A DNA stretch of 20,819 bases from Pseudomonadota bacterium (lineage in GTDB: Bacteria > Pseudomonadota > Gammaproteobacteria > Steroidobacterales > Steroidobacteraceae), in contig JAJZLX010000275.1 of NCBI GenBank assembly GCA_021850555.1, positions 1 through 20,819 on the forward strand, written 5' to 3'. A program made the translations under genes and the position numbers. The notes below the pieces were generated by a model. It was not told where the DNA came from, searched no databases, and saw only the letters and a list, made by a program, of their open reading frames with translations. Shown one piece after another: positions 1-7,664 of this stretch (its first letter is position 1; each line of letters starts with the position of its first letter).

Positions 1-1770
1 GCTTCGCGCGCAGCCGCGCTCATCATGAGCGGCGGCGAGGAAAGAATTCAGAACGCCATTGGCGCCAACGTCTCCGATCTGATCGCCGCGGAGCGAGGCA
101 GCATTGCGCAACGGCAGCGGCGGATGGCCCGCGCCAGCGACAGGGCTCTGTATCTCATCCTGGCCGGCAGCGGCCTTGCGGTACTCATCGGATTGGTTGC
201 CAACACGCTTACCCGCCGCGACTTCCTCGCCCTGCAGCAGGCCGAGGAGCGCTTTCGGGCGCTCATGGACTCCGCTCCGGATGCGATGGTCGTCGTTGAC
301 GGGGGGAACCGCATCGTCCTGGTCAATGCCCGCACCGAGACGTTGTTCGGGTACAACCGGCAGGAGCTGATCGGAAAATCGATCGAGATCCTGATACCCG
401 CGGGGCATTTCCCCGGCAACCCACCCCACCCCGGCGCGCAAGCTCCGACTCCGGCGCCGCTTTCCATCGGCTCGAGCGTCGAGCTTCTCGCGCGCCGACG
501 CGACGGCTGCGAATTTCCGGTCGAAGTGACTCTCGGTCCGGTCGCCATGCCCGGGGGACTGCACATCGCAAGCGCCATTCGCGACGTTTCCGACCGCAAG
601 CGCGCTCTCGAGCAGCTGCGGGACGCGCGCGCCAAGGCCGAAAGGGCCGACCGCGCGAAGAGCACCTTCCTCGCCACAGCGAGCCATGACCTGCGCCAGC
701 CGCTGCAGACGATTTCTCTGCTCAACGGCGCCCTGCGGCGCATGGTCAGGGACACGGACCCCGGAAGAGCCCTGTTACAACAGGAAGCGGCGATCGGTGT
801 CATGTCCCGATTGCTCAACGCACTGCTCGACATCAGCAAGCTCGAATCCGGCGCGGTGAGGCCGGTGCTCACGGACTGGCAGGCCTTGACGCTCTTCGAT
901 CAGCTGCGTGGCGAGTTTGCGAATGTCGCGGCGAACAAGGGCCTGCGGCTGGAGGTGGAAGGCTCCTCCGTGTGGGTGCGTTCCGATCTATCCCTCGTAG
1001 GGCAGGTGCTGCGCAATCTGCTGTCCAACGCGATCAAGTACACACGCCAGGGAAGTGTGCTGCTGCGCGCCTGGACCGAGGGTGCGGCGGTGCGCATCGA
1101 GGTGAGAGATACGGGCATCGGCATGGAGCCGCATGAGATCGGCCACATCTACGAGGAGTTCTACCAGATCGGCGTGCCGACGAATGCGACCCGAGAGGGC
1201 TACGGCTTGGGCCTCAGCATCGTGAGCCGGATCGTCAAGCTATTGAGCCTCGGCCTCGATGTTCACTCCGAGGTCGGCAAAGGCTCGACATTCGTGCTCA
1301 CGCTGCCCGCGGGCACCGCGACCGTCGGGCCGCGGAGCCAACCGGGAGTCGGGTCTGGCGCTGAGCGAAGCGCCAAGAGCGCCCACCGCGTTCTGGTCGT
1401 CGACGATGAGACGGCCGTGCTCGATGCGACCAGGCTCCTGCTCATGGCGGAGGGCTACCGGGTGGCCACGGCGGGTTCGGTCGCACAGGCGCTCGAGCGC
1501 GTGCGCGAATTGCAGGATCTCGAGCTGGTGATCACCGACTACCATCTGGCCGGCGGGGAGATCGGCGAGCAGGTCATCGAATCCGTGCGGAAAATCCGCG
1601 GGCTTCAGTTCAAGGCGGTCTTGATCACCGGTGATACCTCCTCGGCCGCGCGGGGCCTGCGCGGCGATGAGAATCTTCACTTCCTGAGCAAGCCCGTCGA
1701 TCCCGATCAGCTGCTCGGGCTGCTCAAGGAGCTGCTCTCACCTCGCACCCCGCTGCCGGAACACACATAG
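1..1770 (+). CDS. Hybrid sensor histidine kinase/response regulator with PAS domain (5' truncated by window edge)
   Basis: This is a membrane sensor kinase that autophosphorylates on His and passes the phosphate to a fused receiver. The frame is open to base 1, so the true start lies upstream; the first Met is at 25 and numbering here starts there. Residues 1-40 look like the end of a periplasmic helical sensor (CHASE3-like, inferred). A membrane segment follows at about 41-62, and a PAS domain at about 75-195. The HisKA H-box is ASHDLRQPLQ with His221. The HATPase has an N-box near N335, G1 DTGIGM (362-367) and G2 GYGLGL (392-397). The C-terminal receiver has acidic residues D460/D461, phospho-acceptor D505 and a KP pair near the end. 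It converges on the thiolase gene across 268 bp. Nothing links its signal to the catabolic genes, and no output domain follows the receiver. Confidence 0.92.
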   Translation, partial: ASRAAALIMSGGEERIQNAIGANVSDLIAAERGSIAQRQRRMARASDRALYLILAGSGLAVLIGLVANTLTRRDFLALQQAEERFRALMDSAPDAMVVVDGGNRIVLVNARTETLFGYNRQELIGKSIEILIPAGHFPGNPPHPGAQAPTPAPLSIGSSVELLARRRDGCEFPVEVTLGPVAMPGGLHIASAIRDVSDRKRALEQLRDARAKAERADRAKSTFLATASHDLRQPLQTISLLNGALRRMVRDTDPGRALLQQEAAIGVMSRLLNALLDISKLESGAVRPVLTDWQALTLFDQLRGEFANVAANKGLRLEVEGSSVWVRSDLSLVGQVLRNLLSNAIKYTRQGSVLLRAWTEGAAVRIEVRDTGIGMEPHEIGHIYEEFYQIGVPTNATREGYGLGLSIVSRIVKLLSLGLDVHSEVGKGSTFVLTLPAGTATVGPRSQPGVGSGAERSAKSAHRVLVVDDETAVLDATRLLLMAEGYRVATAGSVAQALERVRELQDLELVITDYHLAGGEIGEQVIESVRKIRGLQFKAVLITGDTSSAARGLRGDENLHFLSKPVDPDQLLGLLKELLSPRTPLPEHT

Positions 1771-2038
1771 CGGCCTGCGGCGCCAAAGCCTTGGGTTCCC
1801 TTGGTCATCTGCGGCTCTCCCGGGCGCGGGTCGCGCCATCGGAGCCGACCTGAAGGAGGGCACGACCCATTGCGCTTGCGGAATATTCCGGAATTGGCGC
1901 AGCGGACGGGATTCGATATGCCCCGCTGAGTTCCTGATGGGATGCGGGCTGCAGCGATTTTCGCAATTGCATACCCCCAACCCACTGCCACGAGCGTCCG
2001 ACCGCCGGCAGCTCCCGGTGGAAGGGATTGGACCTCGC
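1771..2038. other. Convergent intergenic region, no gene seen
   Basis: These 268 bp separate the stop codons of the kinase (+) and the thiolase (-). Frames that cross it are extensions of reading frames opposite the thiolase and have no recognisable product. It holds two overlapping short palindromes, GGAATATTCC (1880-1889) and TTCCGGAA (1886-1893). I see no clear hairpin followed by a T-run for either gene. Confidence 0.5.
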
Positions 2039-3223
2039 TCAGACCCGCTCGAATACCGCCGCGATGCCTTGCCCGCCGCCGATGCACATGGTGATGAGCG
2101 CATTGCGGCCGCCCGAGCGGTGCAACTCGTAAAGCGCCTTGGTGGTAATGACCGCACCGGTCGCGCCCACCGGGTGCCCGAGAGAGATGCCCGAGCCATT
2201 CGGGTTCACCTTGGCCGGGTCGAGATCGAGCTCCCGCGTCACCGCGCATGCCTGCGCCGCGAAGGCTTCGTTCGACTCGATCACGTCCAGATCGTGTACG
2301 CTCAGCCCCGCGCGCTCGAGCGCCAAGCGAGTCGCCGGCACCGGACCCATCCCCATCTCGGATGGTTCCACACCGGCGTGACCGTAGGCCACCAGGCGAG
2401 CGAGCGGCTTCAACCCGAGGGCCTTCACTTTCCGGCCGGAGGCGAGCACGACCGCGGCGGCGCCATCGTTGATTCCCGAGGCGTTGCCGGCAGTAACGGT
2501 ACCGTCCTTCTTGAACGCCGGCTTCATTTTCGTCAATTGCTCGATGGTCGCATCGGGACGCACATGTTCGTCGACCTCGAACTGCGCGGGCCCTTTGCGG
2601 CCGGGAACACTCACCGCCACAATTTGACTCTGGAACCGACCTTCGGCGATGGCGCGCGCGGCGCGCATCTGGCTTTCCACCGACAACTCGTCCTGCATCC
2701 GTCGGCCGATGCCGTAGCGCGCCGCGACGTTTTCCGCGGTGATACCCATGTGGATGTTCTGGAACGGATCGTGCAAGATGCCGATCATGAAATCCAGCAT
2801 CGAGCTGTCACCCATGCGCGCGCCCCAGCGGGCGGCGGACACCAGATAGGGGCTGCGGCTCATTGATTCGGCTCCCGCGCCGACGGCAATCTCCGCATCG
2901 CCCAGCAAAATGGTCTGCGCAGCCGAAACGATCGCCTGCAGGCCCGACCCACACAGGCGGTTGACGTTGAAAGCGGGTGTTTCCTTCGGAATGCCGGCGT
3001 CCATCGCCGCGATTCGACCAAGGTAGGCATCGCGCGGCTCGGTCGGCATGACGTTGCCCATCACCATGTGCCCCACTTGGCCCGGCGCCAGGCCGGAGCG
3101 CTCGAGTGCGGCGCGCACCGTGGCCGTGGCGAGCTCGGACAGGGGAACGTCCTTCAGCGCGCCGCCAAAGCTACCGATGGCGGTACGAACAGCGGAAACG
3201 ACGAAAACTTCAGTGTGCGACAT
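2039..3223 (-). CDS. Acetyl-CoA acyltransferase (thiolase, BktB/AtoB type)
   Basis: This biosynthetic/degradative-type thiolase of 394 aa is the usual family length. It would cleave a 3-ketoacyl-CoA with CoA to release acetyl-CoA, or run the reverse condensation. The full set of catalytic residues is visible: nucleophile Cys91 in NRLCGSGLQA, His350 in GHPVGATGA and Cys380 in CIGGGQG. The NEAFAAQ motif is also present. The ATG at 3223 has a GGAGAG Shine-Dalgarno 4 bases upstream. It is the last gene of a leftward unit behind the crotonase and ferredoxin reductase, 54 bp after the reductase stop. Its role is inferred to be the terminal thiolysis step of the pathway; chain-length specificity cannot be read. 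Confidence 0.93.
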   Translation of the reverse strand: MSHTEVFVVSAVRTAIGSFGGALKDVPLSELATATVRAALERSGLAPGQVGHMVMGNVMPTEPRDAYLGRIAAMDAGIPKETPAFNVNRLCGSGLQAIVSAAQTILLGDAEIAVGAGAESMSRSPYLVSAARWGARMGDSSMLDFMIGILHDPFQNIHMGITAENVAARYGIGRRMQDELSVESQMRAARAIAEGRFQSQIVAVSVPGRKGPAQFEVDEHVRPDATIEQLTKMKPAFKKDGTVTAGNASGINDGAAAVVLASGRKVKALGLKPLARLVAYGHAGVEPSEMGMGPVPATRLALERAGLSVHDLDVIESNEAFAAQACAVTRELDLDPAKVNPNGSGISLGHPVGATGAVITTKALYELHRSGGRNALITMCIGGGQGIAAVFERV

Positions 3224-3277
3224 CGATCTCTCCGGATGCGCTGAGGTGATGCCCGGCCATTCGGGCGCCCCTCAGAG

Positions 3278-4522
3278 TCAGTCATGCGACGCAGGTCCCT
3301 GGAAGACATTCTTCAGCGGAACATTCGGATCGCCCAGCTTGTCCAGGTCCGGCCGTATCCGCGCGGCGATCAGCTTGCGCGCCGCCAGCTGTTCCTGCGG
3401 GCGATTGATGGTGTCGATCGCGATCAACTCCCCATTTCGCAGGTAGCAGACGCTGAATGCCCTCAAGGCAGGCTCGCCCCGGACTATGATCGAGTCAGCA
3501 CCTTCAGCGATCCCGACGATGATCAGCTTCAGGTCATATTGATCCGACCAAAACCAGGGGACTTTGTCGTGCACGCTCTCGTGCCCAAGCAGATTGCGCG
3601 CCGCACTCGCGCCCTGCTCGAAAGCGTTGTCGACCGATTCAAGCCGCAGTCTCCGCCCATAATGCACGCTCGGATGACTGGTGCAGTCTCCTGCGGCATA
3701 GATCGCCGGGTCCGATGTGCGGCAGCGCTCGTCCACCCTCACGCCGTGCGCGCATTCCAGCCCTGCCGCGGCAGCGAGCTCATCGGCCGGCGACACACCG
3801 ATCCCTATGATCACCAGATCCGCTGGGTATCGCTCGCCATCCTCCGTCACCACGGCTCCCACTTTCCTTGTGCCTTGCTTCGCCACCAGCTCACGAACCT
3901 TGGCGGCGCAGACGACTCGTACGCCCCGCCGCGCGTGTTCGGCCTCATAGAATGCAGACACCTGTGGGCAGGCGACCCGGCTCATCACCCGATCGGCCAT
4001 CTCCAGCACGGTCACCTTCACGCCGAGCTCACCGGCCGTGGCGGCCACCTCAAGTCCGATATATCCGCCGCCGACCACGACCAGGCGCCCGCCGGGAAAC
4101 ATCTCGGCGCGAACCCGTTCCGCATCCGTGATGCTGCGCAGGACGTGCACGCCCTCGAGCCCTGCCCCCGGGGCCTGCAGCGGCCGGGGCCGGCTGCCGG
4201 TGGCGATCAACAGCGCGTCGTATGGCAGGCTCGATCGGTCATCGAGCCGCAAGCGCCGCTCCCGGCGAGAAATCTCCTCGACACGTCGGCCCAACCGAAC
4301 CTCCACGGCGTGGGCGGCGTAGAACTCGGCGGGCCGCAACAGCAGGCGCTCGCGCTCCATCATCCCGGCCAGGTATTTCTTCGATAGCGGCGGTCGCTGG
4401 TACGGTAGCGACGATTCCTCTCCGATGACCGTGAGCCGGCCCGTGTACCCTTCGCGGCGCAGCGTCTCTATGGCCTGGACGGCTGCCTGACCGGCGCCGA
4501 CGATGACAATGGAGTCGTACAA
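3278..4522 (-). CDS. FAD-dependent ferredoxin--NAD(P)+ reductase of Rieske oxygenase systems (TTG start)
   Basis: This 414 aa reductase belongs to the putidaredoxin/rhodocoxin reductase class and moves electrons from NAD(P)H through FAD to a ferredoxin. Visible motifs are the N-terminal FAD-binding GAGQAA (9-14), LIATGSRPR (about 105-113), the NAD-binding GGGYIGLE (151-158) and AAGDCTSHP near residue 280, followed by a C-terminal reductase domain. The start is a TTG at 4522-4520. It was chosen because the protein then begins MYDSIVIVGAGQ, as expected for the family, and because it lies 3 bp after the crotonase TGA, which suggests translational coupling. No strong Shine-Dalgarno is seen. The likely partner is the Rieske ferredoxin at 19044-19418, which lies about 15 kb away but carries the same operator type upstream. 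Confidence 0.92.
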   Translation of the reverse strand: MYDSIVIVGAGQAAVQAIETLRREGYTGRLTVIGEESSLPYQRPPLSKKYLAGMMERERLLLRPAEFYAAHAVEVRLGRRVEEISRRERRLRLDDRSSLPYDALLIATGSRPRPLQAPGAGLEGVHVLRSITDAERVRAEMFPGGRLVVVGGGYIGLEVAATAGELGVKVTVLEMADRVMSRVACPQVSAFYEAEHARRGVRVVCAAKVRELVAKQGTRKVGAVVTEDGERYPADLVIIGIGVSPADELAAAAGLECAHGVRVDERCRTSDPAIYAAGDCTSHPSVHYGRRLRLESVDNAFEQGASAARNLLGHESVHDKVPWFWSDQYDLKLIIVGIAEGADSIIVRGEPALRAFSVCYLRNGELIAIDTINRPQEQLAARKLIAARIRPDLDKLGDPNVPLKNVFQGPASHD

Positions 4523-4525
4523 GGC

Positions 4526-5353
4526 TCAACTCTGCGCGTCAGCAGGCCCGCTCGGCGTTACCCTCTCGTGCGCGAAATTCGGCTTGCGCTTGCCGGTGAA
4601 CGCCGCAATGCCTTCGCGGAAATGCTCGCTGCGGCCGAGCTCGGCGATCGAGCGCGCTTCCGCCTCCAGGTGAGACTCAAAGCTGGTATCGAAGCTCGAG
4701 AGAAGCAGCCGGCGCGCATGCCCCAGCGCGTGGGTCGCCGAATCGGCCAATTGGCATGCCAACCGCTTGGCCTCCTCCGCCAGCAGTGCGTCGTCCACCG
4801 CCCGCGTGATCAAGCCGAGACGCTCGGCGTCCTGCGCACTGATCCTCTGATTGGCGAGCACAAGCTCCTGGGCGCGCCGCAAGCCTATCAATCGCGGCAA
4901 CAGCCACGTGCAGCCGCCGTCCGGGGAAAGACCGATACTGGAGTAGGCAAGTGTGAAATGCGCCGAGCGCGCGGCCAGCACGATGTCCGCGAGCACCGCC
5001 AGCCCCACGCCGGCCCCGGCCGCCGGTCCATTGACGGCGCAAACGAGCGGCTTATCCATGCGCGCGAAACGAGCCAGCGCCATGTGCAGATAACCGGTGA
5101 GCTCCTTCAAAAGCGCCGGCGCCGATGTGCCCGCCGCGATAAATGACTGGATGTCGCCACCGGCACAGAAGAGGCGCCCCTCCCCGGTCAACAGCACGCA
5201 GCGGACTGAGTCGTCCTCGTCACATTCGATGGACGCCTCCATCAGCGCCCGGGCCAGGGGCACGTCTATAGAGTTGCCCGCGGCCGGCCGATTCAGCCTC
5301 AGGTGCACGACGCTGCCGTCGCGCTGCCTCACCATCGTATCAGTCTGTGTCAT
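4526..5353 (-). CDS. Enoyl-CoA hydratase/isomerase family protein (PaaG-like crotonase)
   Basis: This 275 aa crotonase-fold protein acts on acyl-CoA esters. The oxyanion-hole segments are FCAGGD (62-67) and NGPAAGAG (108-115). The two Glu residues of classical enoyl-CoA hydratase appear absent: the first position reads AGVGL and the second falls in LAYSSIGL. Instead, SPDGGCTWLLPRL with D145 resembles PaaG-type isomerases, so isomerisation rather than plain hydration is possible. The ATG at 5353 was preferred over an in-frame start eight codons upstream because GGGAGGA lies 7 bases before it. The gene is first of a leftward unit with the reductase and thiolase. Operator A lies about 335 bp upstream. 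Confidence 0.9.
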   Translation of the reverse strand: MTQTDTMVRQRDGSVVHLRLNRPAAGNSIDVPLARALMEASIECDEDDSVRCVLLTGEGRLFCAGGDIQSFIAAGTSAPALLKELTGYLHMALARFARMDKPLVCAVNGPAAGAGVGLAVLADIVLAARSAHFTLAYSSIGLSPDGGCTWLLPRLIGLRRAQELVLANQRISAQDAERLGLITRAVDDALLAEEAKRLACQLADSATHALGHARRLLLSSFDTSFESHLEAEARSIAELGRSEHFREGIAAFTGKRKPNFAHERVTPSGPADAQS

Positions 5354-5759
5354 CGGTGTTTCCTCCCGGCAAGGCATTCCCCTCGGCCACCCTTGTCACG
5401 CATCGTTCCGTGGCGTGGTACCTCAGACCCGGCAAGCAGGGGCTTCGGGACGTTCGCCGAGGTGCCGCGGCGCTGGCCGTCATGTGTACCGCTGCGCACC
5501 GCCCGCTTGCGCGGGATACCCGGACGGCGCGAGCGCAAGATCGCGGTTCTGCGACAATCCGGTCACCTCCTGTCCCGGGCACGCAGGCGCCTCGCTCGCG
5601 ATCGGCGCCATCGCCGGGGCGCCGGCTCTCGCGTGCCACGCGCCGACCATGACCTGAATCGAACGCACCGCCTATCATCACATAAAACAAACCGGACTGT
5701 CTGTTTTTTCTGATATCATCGGCGCGGTCGGCGGATCCACAACCTGCGGAGGTCGATTC
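5354..5759. other. Divergent intergenic region of 406 bp with operator A; long GC-rich stretch without a convincing gene
   Basis: The right part (about 5680-5720) is AT-rich and carries operator A. The left part (5354-5680) is GC-rich and open in several frames. The longest candidates are a leftward frame at 5480-5668 (62 codons, GTG start) and a leftward frame starting at 5993. Neither has a recognisable domain, and the second lies opposite the AhpD-like gene. An AGGAGGTGACC sequence on the minus strand near 5564-5574 precedes a TTG by 4 bases, but only 26 codons follow. I treat the stretch as a long leader or a remnant, not as a gene. Confidence 0.45.
5689..5706. promoter_or_regulatory. Operator-like palindromic element, site A
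   Basis: The sequence is AAACCGGACTGTCTGTTT, followed by a T-tract and TGATATCAT. It matches site C (14049-14066) at 14 of 18 positions, and the match continues for four further bases (TTTC T) on the right. Its downstream part TGTTTTTTCTGATATCAT (5702-5719) matches the equivalent 18 bases of site B at 16 positions. It lies between the divergent crotonase and AhpD-like genes. It is the weakest palindrome of the four. No clear -35/-10 pair could be assigned around it. The likely binder is a dimeric TetR- or GntR-like repressor (inference). Confidence 0.6.
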
Positions 5760-6338
5760 ATGTCCGAGACGTTGCTCACCCGCATCCCGCGGGATCAGCT
5801 GGAACCGCGCTGGCAGCAGGCATGGGAAACGCTGAACCAACTGACCGGCGCGGCGACCTTCATCGAGGTGTTCGCACAGGCGCCGGACGTGCTCGAATTC
5901 GTGATGGACAGATTCTACGCCCGGCTGTTCTTCGGCGGCACGGTTGCGCAGCGTTACAAGCAACTCGCCCGCCTCGAACTGTCGATTGTGCACGGCTGCA
6001 GGACCTGCAATCGGCAGAATGTGCCGGGAGCGATGTCAGCCGGTTTCACCCAGGAGCAGATCGATGCACTGATCGGCGGCGACAGCACCCCCTTCTCCGC
6101 CGCCGAGCGCGCGGTGATCGCTTACGCCGATCAACTCGCTCTGTCGAACATGGACGGCCGGCTGTCGCAAGATCTGTTCGGCGCGTTGCGACGGCACTTT
6201 ACCGAGGCTCAGATTCTCGAGCTGGGCACCGTGATGGCGGTGATCTCCGGCATGGCCAAACTGTCGTTCGTGCTCGATGTGGTCGACCGCGAGGATTATT
6301 GCCCGTTCGCCCCCGAGCCCGTGCGCCCGGCCGTCTGA
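5760..6338 (+). CDS. Carboxymuconolactone decarboxylase/AhpD-like family protein
   Basis: This 192 aa all-helical AhpD-like protein has the redox pair C80-x-x-C83 in the motif HGCRTCNRQN. In AhpD proper, the CxxC is followed after three residues by a His in the proton relay. Here that position is Asn87, so alkylhydroperoxide reduction by the same relay is doubtful. Members of this broad family are peroxidatic thiol proteins or decarboxylases, and the actual reaction cannot be read. The start is fixed by GGAGG 7 bases before the ATG. It is a single rightward gene behind operator A, and its stop abuts the stop of the leftward VOC gene with no base between them. Confidence 0.85.
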   Translation: MSETLLTRIPRDQLEPRWQQAWETLNQLTGAATFIEVFAQAPDVLEFVMDRFYARLFFGGTVAQRYKQLARLELSIVHGCRTCNRQNVPGAMSAGFTQEQIDALIGGDSTPFSAAERAVIAYADQLALSNMDGRLSQDLFGALRRHFTEAQILELGTVMAVISGMAKLSFVLDVVDREDYCPFAPEPVRPAV

Positions 6339-6866
6339 TCAAACGGGGCGGCGCACAGGCTCCCGTCCGTCCCAGTTCTCGGCCGCCTCGCGCATGCGCG
6401 CGAAGAACGTCCGCGCTCCCGCGCTCGCCTCGATCAACTCGATCATGCCGCCAGGGTGATGATCGGTGGCCACGTACGCAAAGCGCATACCCGCCGCCAC
6501 GCCCTGCTGCACCGGCTGCACGCCCTTTCGCGCCAGATCGGCGAGATCGACATCCAGCGCCTGGCTCATTACGCCCATATGATGCATTCCGGAGCCGGAC
6601 AGCGCTCCGAACTCGGTGTAGACCGACGGGGTGGCGTCGTGCTGCCGGATGAGCTCGATCTGCAGCTCACCCCAGTACGCAATCGCCACAGTCAGGTCCA
6701 GCGGCGGCGACGCCTGACCCCGAAACATCAGATTCCGGAACCCGATGTGCTCGAACAGGAAAAACGGGCCCACACCGAGGACCCGCGTCCAATGCTCGAT
6801 TGCACGCTCGAGGTCGCGCACCACGAACGCATTTTGCATCACCGGGCCAAGCCGGCGCCGCATCAT
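6339..6866 (-). CDS. VOC (glyoxalase/bleomycin resistance) fold protein
   Basis: This 175 aa protein of the vicinal oxygen chelate superfamily resembles methylmalonyl-CoA epimerase in its layout: QNAFVVRDLERAIEHW at the start of the first module, then GPFFLFEH. Candidate metal ligands are Q11, E71 (LQIELI), H95 (MHHMG) and E143 (MIELI). These are arranged as in two-module VOC enzymes, but Gln stands where the epimerase has its first His. Such enzymes catalyse epimerisation, isomerisation or ring-cleavage chemistry on metal-chelated substrates. The ATG at 6866 overlaps the TGA of the ThuA-like gene (ATGA), indicating translational coupling. It is the last gene of the seven-gene leftward block. 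Specific function is unknown. Confidence 0.87.
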   Translation of the reverse strand: MMRRRLGPVMQNAFVVRDLERAIEHWTRVLGVGPFFLFEHIGFRNLMFRGQASPPLDLTVAIAYWGELQIELIRQHDATPSVYTEFGALSGSGMHHMGVMSQALDVDLADLARKGVQPVQQGVAAGMRFAYVATDHHPGGMIELIEASAGARTFFARMREAAENWDGREPVRRPV

Positions 6867-7642
6867 TCGCCACCTCGCCGTGCGCCATCGCCCTGCTCCA
6901 GGCGGGTTGCCCAGCGAATTCCACGCCTGAGCAGCTCATAGTAGACGGGAGACTCCCAGCTGCACCGCTCGATCTGCGGGTATTCCTCCATCAACGGCTG
7001 CATGTCGTACCTGCCACGACAATGTCCGAGCGTCAGATACAGGACCGTTCCCTCGCCATGATCGTGCAGATAAAGCACCGGGCGCGGCTCGTCCGAGAAC
7101 CATTGACGGCGCACGAACTCACCGCGGGCCTTGCCGTTGTACCGAGTCTCGAGCAGCACCTTGTTCGGTCCGTACAGATCCGACAAATACAGCTCGTCCG
7201 TGACCTTGAAATCCTCGATTCCGCGCACCAACGGATGGGAAGGATCGCTCACCTTCACCTCGAATTCCCCGAGCGGCGGGTGCGCGACGAACTGGCTGCC
7301 GAGCACTCGCGAGAGCACCGGCATGATGTCGGGAGCATCGACCTTGCCCTCCTGCGTCCACTGCAGAATCGAATTGGTTCCGTGCAGCGCCAGCCAGCGT
7401 CCTCCGCAGGCGACGAAGTCGGCGAGCGCCTGCTGCTGCCGCTCTTCTGGGCGCACATCGCAGGTGTATGACACCAGCGCGTCCGCCGCGCCGATCGCCT
7501 CCACGTCATCGTAGCTTTCCGCCACCCGGACGCGGATGCGCTCGTGCTCGTTCAGGAGTCTCAGGATCTCCAGCCGGGCAAAGTCAAAATCGTGGTAGCG
7601 ACCCCCGACCACCAAATAAACCTCGATCCGTGCGCCTGCCAC
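6863..7642 (-). CDS. ThuA-like domain protein (glutamine-amidotransferase-like fold), GTG start
   Basis: This protein of about 259 aa has features of the ThuA family: an N-terminal beta strand ending in GGRYHDF, then ADALVSYTCD, GRWLALHG, the strand FEVKVSDPSHPLVRGI, and LTLGH with a C-terminal RRGIRWA. ThuA was first linked to trehalose utilisation, but most members have no proven activity. The reading frame continues upstream to 7747 inside the Rieske gene. The GTG at 7642 is preferred because it gives a normal N-terminus, follows the oxygenase stop by 22 bp, and has a purine-rich AGGGGG about 10 bases upstream. It is coupled to the VOC gene through an ATGA overlap. The pair may act on the same hydroxylated intermediate (inference). 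Confidence 0.85.
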   Translation of the reverse strand: MAGARIEVYLVVGGRYHDFDFARLEILRLLNEHERIRVRVAESYDDVEAIGAADALVSYTCDVRPEERQQQALADFVACGGRWLALHGTNSILQWTQEGKVDAPDIMPVLSRVLGSQFVAHPPLGEFEVKVSDPSHPLVRGIEDFKVTDELYLSDLYGPNKVLLETRYNGKARGEFVRRQWFSDEPRPVLYLHDHGEGTVLYLTLGHCRGRYDMQPLMEEYPQIERCSWESPVYYELLRRGIRWATRLEQGDGARRGGE

Positions 7643-7664
7643 TCGGGATGCGCCCCCTGCCGTA

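Noticed and set aside
5340..5993. Leftward 217-codon frame between the crotonase and AhpD-like genes
   Set aside because: Its first half is antisense to the AhpD-like gene, it runs through operator A, and it has no recognisable domain.
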